From JAZDRH01 sp047470865 (lineage in GTDB: Bacteria > Pseudomonadota > Gammaproteobacteria > Pseudomonadales > Pseudomonadaceae): 64,000 bases of DNA. This document shows positions 42,830 through 51,173 of the stretch, in pieces (within the stretch, counting starts at the first letter, position 1; every line of letters starts with the position of its first letter). The translations under genes and the position numbers were made by a program. The stretch is taken from NCBI RefSeq assembly GCF_047470865.1, contig NZ_JAZDRH010000015.1, forward strand, positions 15,257 to 79,256, read 5' to 3'. The notes beneath the pieces were generated by a model. The model did no database searches and was not told the DNA's origin. It was given only the letters and a program-made list of their open reading frames with translations.

Positions 42830-43813
42830 ATGAGTATCGAAGTTCGCAACGTTAACAAACAGTTCGGCTCATTTACTGCGCTGAAAGATATTAATTTAGA
42901 TATAAAAGCAGGTGAGCTAGTGGCTTTGCTAGGCCCTTCAGGCTGCGGAAAAACCACCTTACTCCGTATTATTGCTGGCCTAGAAACACCTGATAGCGGT
43001 TCTATTTTATTTCATGGTGATGATGTTTCTAAACGTGATGTGCGCAAGCGCAATGTAGGTTTTGTATTTCAACACTACGCCTTGTTTCGCCATATGAGCG
43101 TATTTGATAACGTAGCTTTTGGCTTACGTATGAAACCGAGCAAGCAACGTCCGTCAAAATCCCAGATTCAAGATAAGGTGATGGAGCTGCTACGCATGGT
43201 GCAACTTGACTGGCTAGCTGATCGCTACCCAGAACAACTTTCAGGTGGACAACGCCAGCGCATTGCGTTAGCCCGGGCACTTGCTGTGGAGCCACAAATC
43301 CTACTACTGGACGAACCCTTTGGCGCTTTAGATGCAAAAGTACGTAAAGAATTACGCCGCTGGTTAGCCCAGCTCCATGAGGATATTAATCTAACTTCTG
43401 TTTTTGTCACCCATGACCAAGAGGAAGCGATGGAAGTAGCTGATCGCATTGTGGTGATGAATAAAGGCGTAATTGAGCAAATTGGCACACCTGCTGAAGT
43501 CTATGAAAACCCAGCCAGTGAATTTGTTTACCACTTTTTAGGTGATTCCAACTTGTTAAAAACGGACAATGCCCAAGAAGTGCAATTTCGCCCACATGAA
43601 GTGCTTTTATCACGCTCAGCGCAGACTGATTTTATCCAAGGAACAGTGCGTGATATACGCCCGCTAGGGGCCATTACCAGAGTGACACTAAAAGTTGAAG
43701 GCCAACAAGAACCTATTGAGGCTGAAGTAACCCGTGACGATGAGAACCTACAAGGTTTACAACGCGGTACTGCTTTATTTTTTAAACCCAAACAAATAAT
43801 CCAAGGCTTGTAA
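42830..43813 (+). CDS. cysA: Sulfate/thiosulfate ABC transporter ATPase CysA
   Basis: 327 residues. Walker A GPSGCGKTTLL, Q loop VFQHYALF, signature LSGGQRQRIALARAL, Walker B ILLLDEPFGALDAKV, switch VTHDQEEAME. The C-terminal TOBE-like part is short. It powers sulfate uptake through CysTW. Confidence 0.95.
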   Translation: MSIEVRNVNKQFGSFTALKDINLDIKAGELVALLGPSGCGKTTLLRIIAGLETPDSGSILFHGDDVSKRDVRKRNVGFVFQHYALFRHMSVFDNVAFGLRMKPSKQRPSKSQIQDKVMELLRMVQLDWLADRYPEQLSGGQRQRIALARALAVEPQILLLDEPFGALDAKVRKELRRWLAQLHEDINLTSVFVTHDQEEAMEVADRIVVMNKGVIEQIGTPAEVYENPASEFVYHFLGDSNLLKTDNAQEVQFRPHEVLLSRSAQTDFIQGTVRDIRPLGAITRVTLKVEGQQEPIEAEVTRDDENLQGLQRGTALFFKPKQIIQGL

Positions 43814-43817
43814 ACGA

Positions 43818-43842
43818 ACTAGGGCGCTTTTCGCGCCCTAGT
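43818..43842. terminator. Hairpin between cysA and the converging gene
   Basis: Ten-base stem ACTAGGGCGC / GCGCCCTAGT with a five-base loop, between convergent genes. No clear T-run follows, so termination efficiency is uncertain. Confidence 0.45.
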
Positions 43843-44113
43843 CACTAAGCACATTACGAAACACAAAGCTCATCAAATGAGTACAGCCAATAATTCCAAT
43901 AATAATAATTAGATTACCAGCACCAGCCATTAAGAGCTTACCCAGACCACTCCACATAAACTTAACTAGCACACCAATCAACGCAATTAAACCGCTCACC
44001 ATCAACCATCCAATATAGGTTTTAAGTACGGTTGAATCTGCCATTTTATGCAGAATGCTGGCTACTACACCTAGAACAAAAAATATCATAAGTAGGCCGA
44101 AGATAATATGCAT
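43838..44113 (-). CDS. Small membrane protein, unknown function
   Basis: 91 residues from ATG 44113, with AAGGTGG upstream. Three hydrophobic segments, MHIIFGLLMIFFVLGVVASIL, GWLMVSGLIALIGVLVKFMW and AGNLIIIIGIIGCTHLMSFVF. No family recognised. Confidence 0.65.
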   Translation of the reverse strand: MHIIFGLLMIFFVLGVVASILHKMADSTVLKTYIGWLMVSGLIALIGVLVKFMWSGLGKLLMAGAGNLIIIIGIIGCTHLMSFVFRNVLSD

Positions 44114-44258
44114 CGCTACCACCTTTATTAATTGAGTAGCCTTACCTTAATTTTGCATAGCGTCAAATTGTGTCGCAAAAAAACAAGTCATAGGATTAAC
44201 CCAGATAACTCTTAATTTAGCTGCTAGAATGCTATTAATCTTTTCTGAAGGCCTTGTT

Positions 44259-44615
44259 ATGACTAACTCAATTACGCTCTACCATAACAACCGTTGCAGC
44301 AAGTCACGCGCAGCATTAGCACTACTAGAAGAACGCCAACTTCAAGCCAATGTGGTGTATTACTTAGAAACGCCACCAAGCGAGCAAGAAATCAGCGCCC
44401 TTTTACAAAAGCTAGGCATGAAGGCTCGTGATTTATTACGCAACAAAGAAGATGAATTCACCACACTTGGCTTAGCCAATACCCAACTAACTGAAGCGCA
44501 ACTTATTACAGCAATGCACAAACATCCACGTTTGATTGAGCGCCCTATTTTAGTGGTTGGCGATAAAGCTGTAATTGGTCGCCCGACTGAAAATCTATTG
44601 GAAATCTTGCCATGA
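44259..44615 (+). CDS. arsC: Arsenate reductase-like protein (ArsC family)
   Basis: 118 residues from the ATG at 44259. ITLYHNNRCSKSRAALALLEE holds the catalytic Cys region, and PRLIERPILVVGDKAVIGRP the Arg loop of ArsC/YffB-type thioredoxin-fold enzymes. Only one Cys is present, so it would need glutaredoxin or have another role. Next to wrbA and DUF2069, as in Pseudomonas; no ars operon is nearby. Confidence 0.85.
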   Translation: MTNSITLYHNNRCSKSRAALALLEERQLQANVVYYLETPPSEQEISALLQKLGMKARDLLRNKEDEFTTLGLANTQLTEAQLITAMHKHPRLIERPILVVGDKAVIGRPTENLLEILP

Positions 44616-45208
44616 CAGCCCCTTATATTTTAGTGCTGTACTACAGCCGTAACGGTGCTACAGCGGAAATGGCCAAACATATCGCCCGTGGTGTAGAGCA
44701 AACAGGTATGGAAGCGCGTATTCGCACAGTACCTAGTGTTTCTACGGACTGCGAAGCCGTTGCTCCTGAGATTCCTGCCGAAGGTGCTATTTATGCCACC
44801 TATGATGATTTAAAACACTGTGCTGGGCTAGCGCTAGGTAGCCCTACACGCTTTGGCAACATGGCTGCCGCCATGAAATATTTTTTAGATGGCAGCTTAA
44901 ATCTATGGTTAACAGGTGAGCTAGTGGGTAAGCCAGCTGGCGTGTTCACCTCAACGGGCTCTTTGCATGGCGGGCAAGAAAGTACACTGCTCAGCATGAT
45001 GATTCCATTAATGCACCAAGGTATGCTAATTTGTGGCTTACCTTATAGTGAACCTGAGTTAGGAAGCACACAAAGCGGTGGCACACCTTATGGACCTAGC
45101 CATTATGCCGGTAGTGATGGCAAACGCCCAGTTGACCAAAACGAGCTAGCTCTATGCCATGCACTAGGTAAACGTTTAGCTCTTATCGCTCAAAAACTGG
45201 AGTCTTAA
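44612..45208 (+). CDS. wrbA: NAD(P)H:quinone oxidoreductase WrbA
   Basis: 198 residues, flavodoxin fold: YILVLYYSRNGATAEMAKHIARGVE (FMN phosphate loop), SPTRFGNMAAAMKYFLD, and STGSLHGGQESTLLSMM. Reduces quinones by two electrons. Starts by overlapping arsC (ATGA). Confidence 0.93.
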   Translation: MTAPYILVLYYSRNGATAEMAKHIARGVEQTGMEARIRTVPSVSTDCEAVAPEIPAEGAIYATYDDLKHCAGLALGSPTRFGNMAAAMKYFLDGSLNLWLTGELVGKPAGVFTSTGSLHGGQESTLLSMMIPLMHQGMLICGLPYSEPELGSTQSGGTPYGPSHYAGSDGKRPVDQNELALCHALGKRLALIAQKLES

Positions 45209-45210
45209 CA

Positions 45211-45627
45211 GTGGGTTACACCAATAAAGCTAAAAAACCTTTACCCAGCATTGAGTGGTTAGAACCTCGGGCACGTAAAGCACATTTAGTCGCCATAATC
45301 TTTCTGTTTGCGTTAATCACGCTACTTAGCTACTGGAATATTTTTTTAGTTGATCACTACAACAAACAGGTGTGGGCATTAATTGCGTATGAAAGCATAC
45401 CACTAATACTTGTTTTGCCAGGCATATTAAAAGGCAGCCCTTATGCTTATTCATGGGCCTGCTTTGCTATTTTATTGCACTTTCTTGAAGGTGTTTGGAT
45501 GCTTATGGAGCCACAAAAACAATGGATTGGCGTAGCAGAAACATTGATTACGACTGGTTTCTTCATTAGCGCTATGTACTATATTCGCTGGAAATATCAG
45601 CTGATTCGCAAACACAATGGTGAATAG
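45211..45627 (+). CDS. DUF2069 inner-membrane protein
   Basis: 138 residues, GTG start two bases after the wrbA stop. Four hydrophobic segments: LVAIIFLFALITLLSYW, WALIAYESIPLILVLPGIL, YAYSWACFAILLHFLEGVWML, and ETLITTGFFISAMYYI. DUF2069 is usually downstream of wrbA in Pseudomonas. Function unknown. Confidence 0.85.
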   Translation: MGYTNKAKKPLPSIEWLEPRARKAHLVAIIFLFALITLLSYWNIFLVDHYNKQVWALIAYESIPLILVLPGILKGSPYAYSWACFAILLHFLEGVWMLMEPQKQWIGVAETLITTGFFISAMYYIRWKYQLIRKHNGE

Positions 45628-45662
45628 CTTTATCAATTAACAACCGTGTTTAAAGATTGCTG

Positions 45663-46367
45663 TTAATTCAAGTGCAAACGAATATTTCCTGTTTCATATA
45701 GCACATTATAAAACTGATTAAGGAAATCTTGCTCATCCTGGTTATCCTTAGTCAGTTCAGTTAGTCGCTCACTATTTTTAAAGGTGATTGAAAAATTGGG
45801 CTTAAACTCAAGATCCATCAGACAGTCCTCTAAACCACCTAAGTCTCGCCCAACATAGCAACGCTCCCCTATCAAAACCTCACCCATATAGCAAAATAGG
45901 TCTTGCTTAGAGTTAATCCAATTACAATCAACTATCACATCCTGTAACAAGCATTTTTCTTGAACACCCTGCTCCAATAAAGCTAACTCAAGCCATATGG
46001 CTTTTTCTGGCTCACTCAAGTTACGCCAATGATAATGATAGGTATGCTGGCGCCAATCAGTGAGCAGTTCCATATAAAAATTGACATAAGCCAAAGTGCT
46101 ACTAGAGCAAGCAGTCAATGACAGATTATTAGAGATATTTTGGCTAGAAATATGCTGTTGAATTGGCGCCGTTAAAAAATGACGTTGCTGCTTAGAAAAG
46201 CGTAAAGCAATCAGGCTATGGGAAGGTAAATCAAACTGCTGATATGGTCGAAATGAGCGCAGTTTCAACGCAGTACCCATAGCCGTCTTATGCATGCAAA
46301 TAGGCTCCAGTTCACCTAAAACAACTGGCATTTGTGCAGACATAGTTTCAAGGAAAGCAATTCCCAT
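45663..46367 (-). CDS. Protein with C-terminal barstar-like domain
   Basis: 234 residues. The last 90 match barstar-type RNase inhibitors: VIVDCNWINSKQDLFCYMGE, then GERCYVGRDLGGLEDCLMDL and FSITFKNSERLTE. The first 130 residues are an unassigned domain. Barstar inhibits barnase-type RNases; no RNase gene is visible nearby, so it may be an orphan immunity protein. The start is uncertain (weak AGGAT upstream of 46367; a second ATG at 46343). Confidence 0.65.
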   Translation of the reverse strand: MGIAFLETMSAQMPVVLGELEPICMHKTAMGTALKLRSFRPYQQFDLPSHSLIALRFSKQQRHFLTAPIQQHISSQNISNNLSLTACSSSTLAYVNFYMELLTDWRQHTYHYHWRNLSEPEKAIWLELALLEQGVQEKCLLQDVIVDCNWINSKQDLFCYMGEVLIGERCYVGRDLGGLEDCLMDLEFKPNFSITFKNSERLTELTKDNQDEQDFLNQFYNVLYETGNIRLHLN

Positions 46368-47015
46368 CTATTGTATCCTAGCTAGCAAGTACTCTATATG
46401 GAATCTAGATTAAGCTAAGTGCTCAGAAAAAATATGATGCAAATCTAAACTTAATGAAATGTTTTTACTCCTGATTCTTTGCTTTGGCCAAATTTTCACC
46501 TAGAAGCCGCCACCTTAAGATCTATTTAGAAAAATAGCAGATTAGTACCTATACAGTAGGTTGCATATAGGTTCCAATACAAACCATCACTGGACTCTTC
46601 TGTTGTTGATGGATACCAGTATTATACGTATCAATACTGCTTACTAAATAGGCTCCTAGCTTTCTCATAAGTATTCTGGAGCATTTTCTTAGCTAGCTCT
46701 GTAGTGCGACTCCTAGTTGTCAGCAGCTTTATAGAATGAGAAATCTCAACTCATTAGGCGCAGATGCCCAAAGAGGCTAAAATGCCTCTCTCTTTGCTAC
46801 AAACCTAGGGCTTTAGCACAAACAACATAGCCCCCTTCAGACCTAGCTCTCTAAGTTAACTAGATAGCGATACTAGCTATCATGACTCATCGCTAAGGCG
46901 CCCTATAAAAAGATACCTTTATTCATTATTTCTCCTTAAGCATGTACGCACTCATGCTAGCTAAAGCATGACCGCCTAAAAATTTAGTTTTTTATCATTT
47001 ATTTTAGCTAAAGTG
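46368..47015. other. Intergenic region without recognised genes
   Basis: About 650 bases between the barstar gene and the tRNA-Met promoter. AT-rich, with short frames only. I see no supported gene or repeat. Confidence 0.5.
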
Positions 47016-47044
47016 TTGACAGCTAACCTTTTTTTCATAATAAT
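47016..47044 (+). promoter_or_regulatory. Sigma-70 promoter of tRNA-Met
   Basis: TTGACA at 47016-47021, 17-base spacer, AATAAT at 47039-47044, followed by GCGCGC-rich sequence typical of stringent stable-RNA promoters. The tRNA starts 13 bases after the -10 box. Confidence 0.75.
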
Positions 47045-47056
47045 GCGCGCCACGTT

Positions 47057-47133
47057 GGCTACATAGCTCAGTTGGTTAGAGCGCAGCATTCATAATGCTG
47101 ATGTCCCAGGTTCAAGTCCCGGTGTAGCCACCA
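47057..47133 (+). tRNA. tRNA-Met (CAU), elongator
   Basis: 77 bases, acceptor GGCTACA with TGTAGCC, anticodon stem GCATTCATAATGC with CAT, T loop TTCAAGTC and encoded ACCA. Its 3' half is repeated at 56339, marking the integration site of the filamentous prophage. Confidence 0.95.
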
Positions 47134-47134
47134 A
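47088..47134 (+). repeat. Left attachment site of the filamentous prophage
   Basis: 47 bases of the tRNA-Met 3' half, identical at 56339-56385. Including the tRNA terminator the similarity extends over about 93 bases with two mismatches. Confidence 0.85.
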
Positions 47135-47141
47135 CGATTTC

Positions 47142-47173
47142 AAGGGGTTAGCAAAATAGCTATCCCCTTTTTT
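47142..47173 (+). terminator. Terminator of tRNA-Met
   Basis: Stem AAGGGGTTAGC / GCTATCCCCTT with one mismatch and a run of six T. The same hairpin is present at the right attachment site. Confidence 0.8.
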
Positions 47174-47207
47174 ATTGCCTAGTGACCATGAAGTGACTAA
47201 AAAGTGA

Positions 47208-48179
47208 CTATCGTGAAATTTGTGCTAATGGTGATAACTTCAAAACTGAATCCAAATGCTCAGGTGATAAATGTGAATATCGCATAGTCATCTTAATATC
47301 TTGATGCCCTAATATTCTCTGCAAACTTAAAATATCGCCACCTCCCATCATGTAATGGCTTGCGAATGTATGCCGCAAAATATGCGTCATCTGCCCTGGC
47401 GTATTAAAACCACATCGTTCATAAGCACATCTAAAAGCAGCACGACAAGATAGAAATAATCGACCATTACCAGGCACTGCAACTTTTAAAGCCTCATCAA
47501 CAACATATTGCGGAATAGGCACAGAACGAGATTTACCATTTTTAGTTTGGCTAAAATGCACTTTTCCATGACGAATAGATGAGTACCGTAAACTTTCAGC
47601 TTCGCCCCATCTTGCACCTGTCGCCAAACAAATCAATGCCACTGGATAGGTATGATTATTTGTGCTGTCCTGGCACTGCTTAAGTAGCTCTTTTATTTGC
47701 TCAAGCTCTAAAAAACTAAGCTCAATTTCATCAACTTTGACCTGGCGAATACCCTCTAGAGGATTCTCACCAGTAAAAGCACCTAGCCTTATAAGTTCAG
47801 AAAATACGGCAGACATATAACGTTGCTCATGATTAACTGTACTTGCTGTTACCTCTATCAATCTGCGCTGGCGATAGCGTGACCAGTGTAATGCTGTAAA
47901 ATCAGAAACTAACGGATCACCTAAACGATCACATATCGCTAACGTTCTAGCTAAACGTGTTTTTTCATCCTTTAATGTACAACCATGCAACTCATGCCAA
48001 AGCTCAACTAAGTTAGAAAGTCGATCATCTAATGGGCGTCCAACTGTTTTAAGACTTTTTGTATAGTCCTGCTCATAACGCAAAGCTGCTGACTTTGTTG
48101 AAAAACCTTTTTTACGAATACGTTTACCTGCAAAATAAAAATCCGCAGTCCAAGATTTTCCATCTTTGCGAGCAGTCAT
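47208..48179 (-). CDS. Tyrosine integrase of the filamentous prophage
   Basis: 323 residues. N-terminal arm domain (TADFYFAGKRIRKKGFSTK), then the core with ICLATGARWGEAESLRYS (Arg), KNGKSRSVPIP (Lys), HILRHTFASHYMM (His, Arg), LGHQDIKMTMRYSHL (His and Tyr). Filamentous phages usually use host XerCD; a self-encoded integrase at a tRNA is typical of Pf-like inoviruses. The start overlaps the rep stop. Confidence 0.93.
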   Translation of the reverse strand: MTARKDGKSWTADFYFAGKRIRKKGFSTKSAALRYEQDYTKSLKTVGRPLDDRLSNLVELWHELHGCTLKDEKTRLARTLAICDRLGDPLVSDFTALHWSRYRQRRLIEVTASTVNHEQRYMSAVFSELIRLGAFTGENPLEGIRQVKVDEIELSFLELEQIKELLKQCQDSTNNHTYPVALICLATGARWGEAESLRYSSIRHGKVHFSQTKNGKSRSVPIPQYVVDEALKVAVPGNGRLFLSCRAAFRCAYERCGFNTPGQMTHILRHTFASHYMMGGGDILSLQRILGHQDIKMTMRYSHLSPEHLDSVLKLSPLAQISR

Positions 48180-49450
48180 ACAGCTTTACCCCAACGAACT
48201 ACACGCTCCCTTAGCTTTTCACTTATCCATTTATAGATATCACGTTCAGTTTTACCCTTTTCTGCAAAATGATCCCGAATAACCTCCCAGCATTCCCATT
48301 CTTTTAAACGATCAAATGCCTTTTGCGCCCCTACTTTTTCCCTAGCCAATAAGGAAACAAAGTTACCCATAAATAATTCAACATTTTTACCAGTAAATCC
48401 TGCTGCAGTTTTGTAGTAACGCTTGTATTCAGTTTCATCAAGTAATGAGTCATAGCCTGTTTCCACATGAGCATCATTAGCAAACAATGTCCAAGCTGCA
48501 TCAAAGGTTTGTGAATCTTTTAATAACTTAAATGCCTCAAAACCATATTGCCAAAGCCCATCAAGATGCGGTGTGAGCTCTAAAAATGTCTTAGTGCCTA
48601 TGATTTCGCCTGTTTTAGTATTAGCGGAACCCTCTGCAAATTGCTGAATAATTGTATGGTGATAGCGCAGTTCAATACGCCAAACATCCTGCCCATCATC
48701 ATATAAAGGTGTATCAAAATCAGCATAGGCTTGATTCCAAAGCGACTCCCAAAAATCTAATTTATCAATAACTTTGGCTTGCTTCGATTTGTTGTAAATA
48801 GCTAACTGCACGCCATTAGGTGCACCAAACATATAAGTCTCACCTAGCCCATACACAGACGCAGAACGCGACCATTCAATACTATCAATTCCACTGATAT
48901 CACGAACACGTCTAGAGCGGCACTGCATGCGTTGCACTGTATCTTGAGGAGGTTTCCAGCCTTGTACATCAAGTGCAATATGTACAGCACATTGGTTAGG
49001 TTCAGCGTCCGCCAGTACAGCATTAGCCAAGCCATCTAATAATTTTTGAAGACTTTCAGGTCTATGACTTTCGATCGTATGCGGTGATACTTCAATTTTT
49101 AAATGAGGTCCTGTATCTACTTCTTTTACATTGTAATTTTTAATCAGCAAAATTATGCCTAGGTCTGCATTTTGTAGCCTGTATTGATAGCCTGAATCAC
49201 GCCCAATTCTACCTGCGTGCCAAATATGATCAGCAAAACTCACAAAACCTGAGTTTTCAAACAACTCAAATACTTCTGCACGAATGCGCCCACGATAAAG
49301 CTGGCGAACTGTATCAACAGCACAACGCAATAGTTTTACATCACTTAAATCTGTAAGAGCTGCTGTTCTAGGATGAAAAAACAAACGACCAAAGCTATCT
49401 GCTTTACAGTCATGATCTAATCGCAACTGATGTACTGGCTTACTCATCAT
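48176..49450 (-). CDS. Replication initiation protein (inovirus gpII/RstA-like)
   Basis: 424 residues. Contains VHIALDVQGWKPPQD, YGLGETYMFGAPNGVQLAIYNKSKQAK and DVWRIELRYHHTI, which match the replication initiation factor family (RstA/PF02486-like) that nicks the plus-strand origin. GAGAGATA precedes the ATG. It is the longest gene of the prophage apart from the attachment protein. Confidence 0.75.
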   Translation of the reverse strand: MMSKPVHQLRLDHDCKADSFGRLFFHPRTAALTDLSDVKLLRCAVDTVRQLYRGRIRAEVFELFENSGFVSFADHIWHAGRIGRDSGYQYRLQNADLGIILLIKNYNVKEVDTGPHLKIEVSPHTIESHRPESLQKLLDGLANAVLADAEPNQCAVHIALDVQGWKPPQDTVQRMQCRSRRVRDISGIDSIEWSRSASVYGLGETYMFGAPNGVQLAIYNKSKQAKVIDKLDFWESLWNQAYADFDTPLYDDGQDVWRIELRYHHTIIQQFAEGSANTKTGEIIGTKTFLELTPHLDGLWQYGFEAFKLLKDSQTFDAAWTLFANDAHVETGYDSLLDETEYKRYYKTAAGFTGKNVELFMGNFVSLLAREKVGAQKAFDRLKEWECWEVIRDHFAEKGKTERDIYKWISEKLRERVVRWGKAV

Positions 49451-49506
49451 TATCTCTCTTATTCATGTAACTATATGGCTTGATATGGTTTTTCTTACTG
49501 GTTTAT

Positions 49507-49590
49507 ATGACGTGTTACAGGGACGTCATCGAGAAATTAGCGCTACGCTCGTCACTCCGAGACAAGCCGTTCCTCGCTTGCGCTAATTTC
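49507..49590. other. Two adjacent inverted repeats between zot and rep genes
   Basis: ATGACGT / ACGTCAT (49507-49513 and 49523-49529) with a 9-base loop, and GAAATTAGCGC / GCGCTAATTTC (49533-49543 and 49580-49590) with a 36-base loop. No T-run follows, so they are not simple terminators. Possible origin or packaging structures of the phage ssDNA. Confidence 0.5.
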
Positions 49591-49594
49591 ACGT

Positions 49595-50836
49595 TCACCA
49601 CAAAAATTTGCCTTTTTGATAAGGTATTACTGTCAGCTTTGTTTCTTTTTCTTCTTCAGGAACATGAACATATTTTTCAGGTGCAGGTTGATTAACGTCT
49701 TTACCTTTGCATGTAACAAATTGCTCAACACCTTGATAAATAACTTTAGCAACACAGTCGCCAGCGGGCTTAACAACATAACCTGATTCAAGCATTTGAT
49801 AGCTATTTAGCATAAATGCGCCCTCAGATTCAGGGGGCGTGATAGCGAACGAGTAAAGGCTGCCTTTACCTTGCATAACAAGCCTGCCAACAATCTGGAT
49901 TTTATGGCCCTTAAACGGATGATCTACGTTAATATCCAAATTAGACACTTGCTGAAAAGCACCATCAATACTGCCCAAACTATTACTACTTTTACTATTC
50001 TCAAAACGAGTAGAAGTAATTTCTTTAACAGATGTAGAACCAACCTCAACGCTGGGCGAACTAGGGGCAGATTCAGAAGAAAGTAAACTACCTCCCTCGG
50101 AAGTAAAAAAACTGTATATAAGGTAGGCAAGAACCAATAATAGTAAAAGAAGCTTAGGCGACCTGAGCAAACTTTTACCTGCGAACGTGTCTCTAACCTG
50201 CCCTGTGGCTGTTGACTGATAGAGTTTGAAGGTTTCTTGTTTGATTTTTTTATATTCGATGATTGTTCCATCAGCTGGGGGTCTGTTGAGCTGTGCGTCA
50301 TGCTGCGACTCCTTATAGCGCCCTTTAATGCCGATAACGGCAAGATTTGAATGCCGATATGCCATCTCACATGTCATGCGAATGTCATCACGGATATATG
50401 AAATATTCGGTGTAGTTAAAACAATATCCCAGCCAAAATGGCGGTGACGTGTCCAGGCATCAAGCCAGTTAAAAGGTCTGTTTGCTTCCTTTGCTGCTTC
50501 TGGACCACCCTTAAACTCAAATTGCTCTAAATCTTTTTCACGCCATGATTTAGGAAATAAAAGCTGCGTTTCATCAAAAATAATGAAAGCCCCCTGCGGC
50601 ACCCAGTGCATCCAAGTCCGCATTTTTTCTAGATCTTCCAAATCTTCCAAATCTAAATTTATTATTTCTGCTGTATCAGGCAAATCTGGAAAAACCGTAT
50701 AACAACGATCAAGCGTAAAGCCACGTATATTAGTAACAATGACACGACCAGCTTTTAATGCAGGAACAGCATCATCTTGAATTGCACCCGATGTTTTATA
50801 AGAACCATTTGGACCGTGATGTATTTTAATAGCCAT
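49595..50836 (-). CDS. Zot-like assembly ATPase (inovirus gpI)
   Basis: 413 residues. P-loop variant HHGPNGSYKTSGAI at the N-terminus, Walker B-like GAFIIFDETQLLFP, then LDAWTRHRHFGWDIVLTTPNISYI. A membrane segment (LLLLLLVLAYLIYSFF) at about residue 230 divides the cytoplasmic ATPase from a periplasmic domain. It exports and assembles the phage filament at the inner membrane. Confidence 0.88.
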   Translation of the reverse strand: MAIKIHHGPNGSYKTSGAIQDDAVPALKAGRVIVTNIRGFTLDRCYTVFPDLPDTAEIINLDLEDLEDLEKMRTWMHWVPQGAFIIFDETQLLFPKSWREKDLEQFEFKGGPEAAKEANRPFNWLDAWTRHRHFGWDIVLTTPNISYIRDDIRMTCEMAYRHSNLAVIGIKGRYKESQHDAQLNRPPADGTIIEYKKIKQETFKLYQSTATGQVRDTFAGKSLLRSPKLLLLLLVLAYLIYSFFTSEGGSLLSSESAPSSPSVEVGSTSVKEITSTRFENSKSSNSLGSIDGAFQQVSNLDINVDHPFKGHKIQIVGRLVMQGKGSLYSFAITPPESEGAFMLNSYQMLESGYVVKPAGDCVAKVIYQGVEQFVTCKGKDVNQPAPEKYVHVPEEEKETKLTVIPYQKGKFLW

Positions 50837-50837
50837 A

Positions 50838-51173
50838 TTAACGCCCTATAAATGGAACAAACTTCATTGCAAGACGCGTACCGCAGGCACTAAAAATAAT
50901 ATTAAAAGCTTCTGGTATACCAAAAAATGAAAGCCCTGATCTAACCTCGGGATCTAATTTTGAATAATGACTATTTATAAATTGTCCTATTTTCAAAGCA
51001 TCCACAATTTCACTAAAAGCTGTATAAGCAATTTCAAGTAAGAAAAGCTGCATTTTAAAATAAGCAATAGCGAAATATTTAGTTAGCAATACAAAAGCTG
51101 CAACTACAAAGTCATATATACCACTATATAACCAATCCCAAGCTGCTTGTATAAACTCTAATATAGAATCCAT
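50838..51173 (-). CDS. DUF2523 minor coat protein (gpVI-like)
   Basis: 111 residues with three hydrophobic stretches and LDPEVRSGLSFFGIPEAFNIIFSACGTRLAMKFVP, typical of the DUF2523 family found in inoviruses. The stop is one base from the zot gene and the start overlaps the attachment protein gene. Likely the minor coat protein next to the adsorption protein. Confidence 0.75.
   Translation of the reverse strand: MDSILEFIQAAWDWLYSGIYDFVVAAFVLLTKYFAIAYFKMQLFLLEIAYTAFSEIVDALKIGQFINSHYSKLDPEVRSGLSFFGIPEAFNIIFSACGTRLAMKFVPFIGR

Noticed and set aside
49533..49590. Rho-independent terminator after the zot gene
   Set aside because: The 11-bp stem has a 36-base loop and no T-run on the minus strand.
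49924..50370. 148-codon minus-strand frame inside the Zot-like gene
   Set aside because: Overlaps the Zot-like gene in another frame with hydrophobic runs derived from its membrane segment; no ribosome site.
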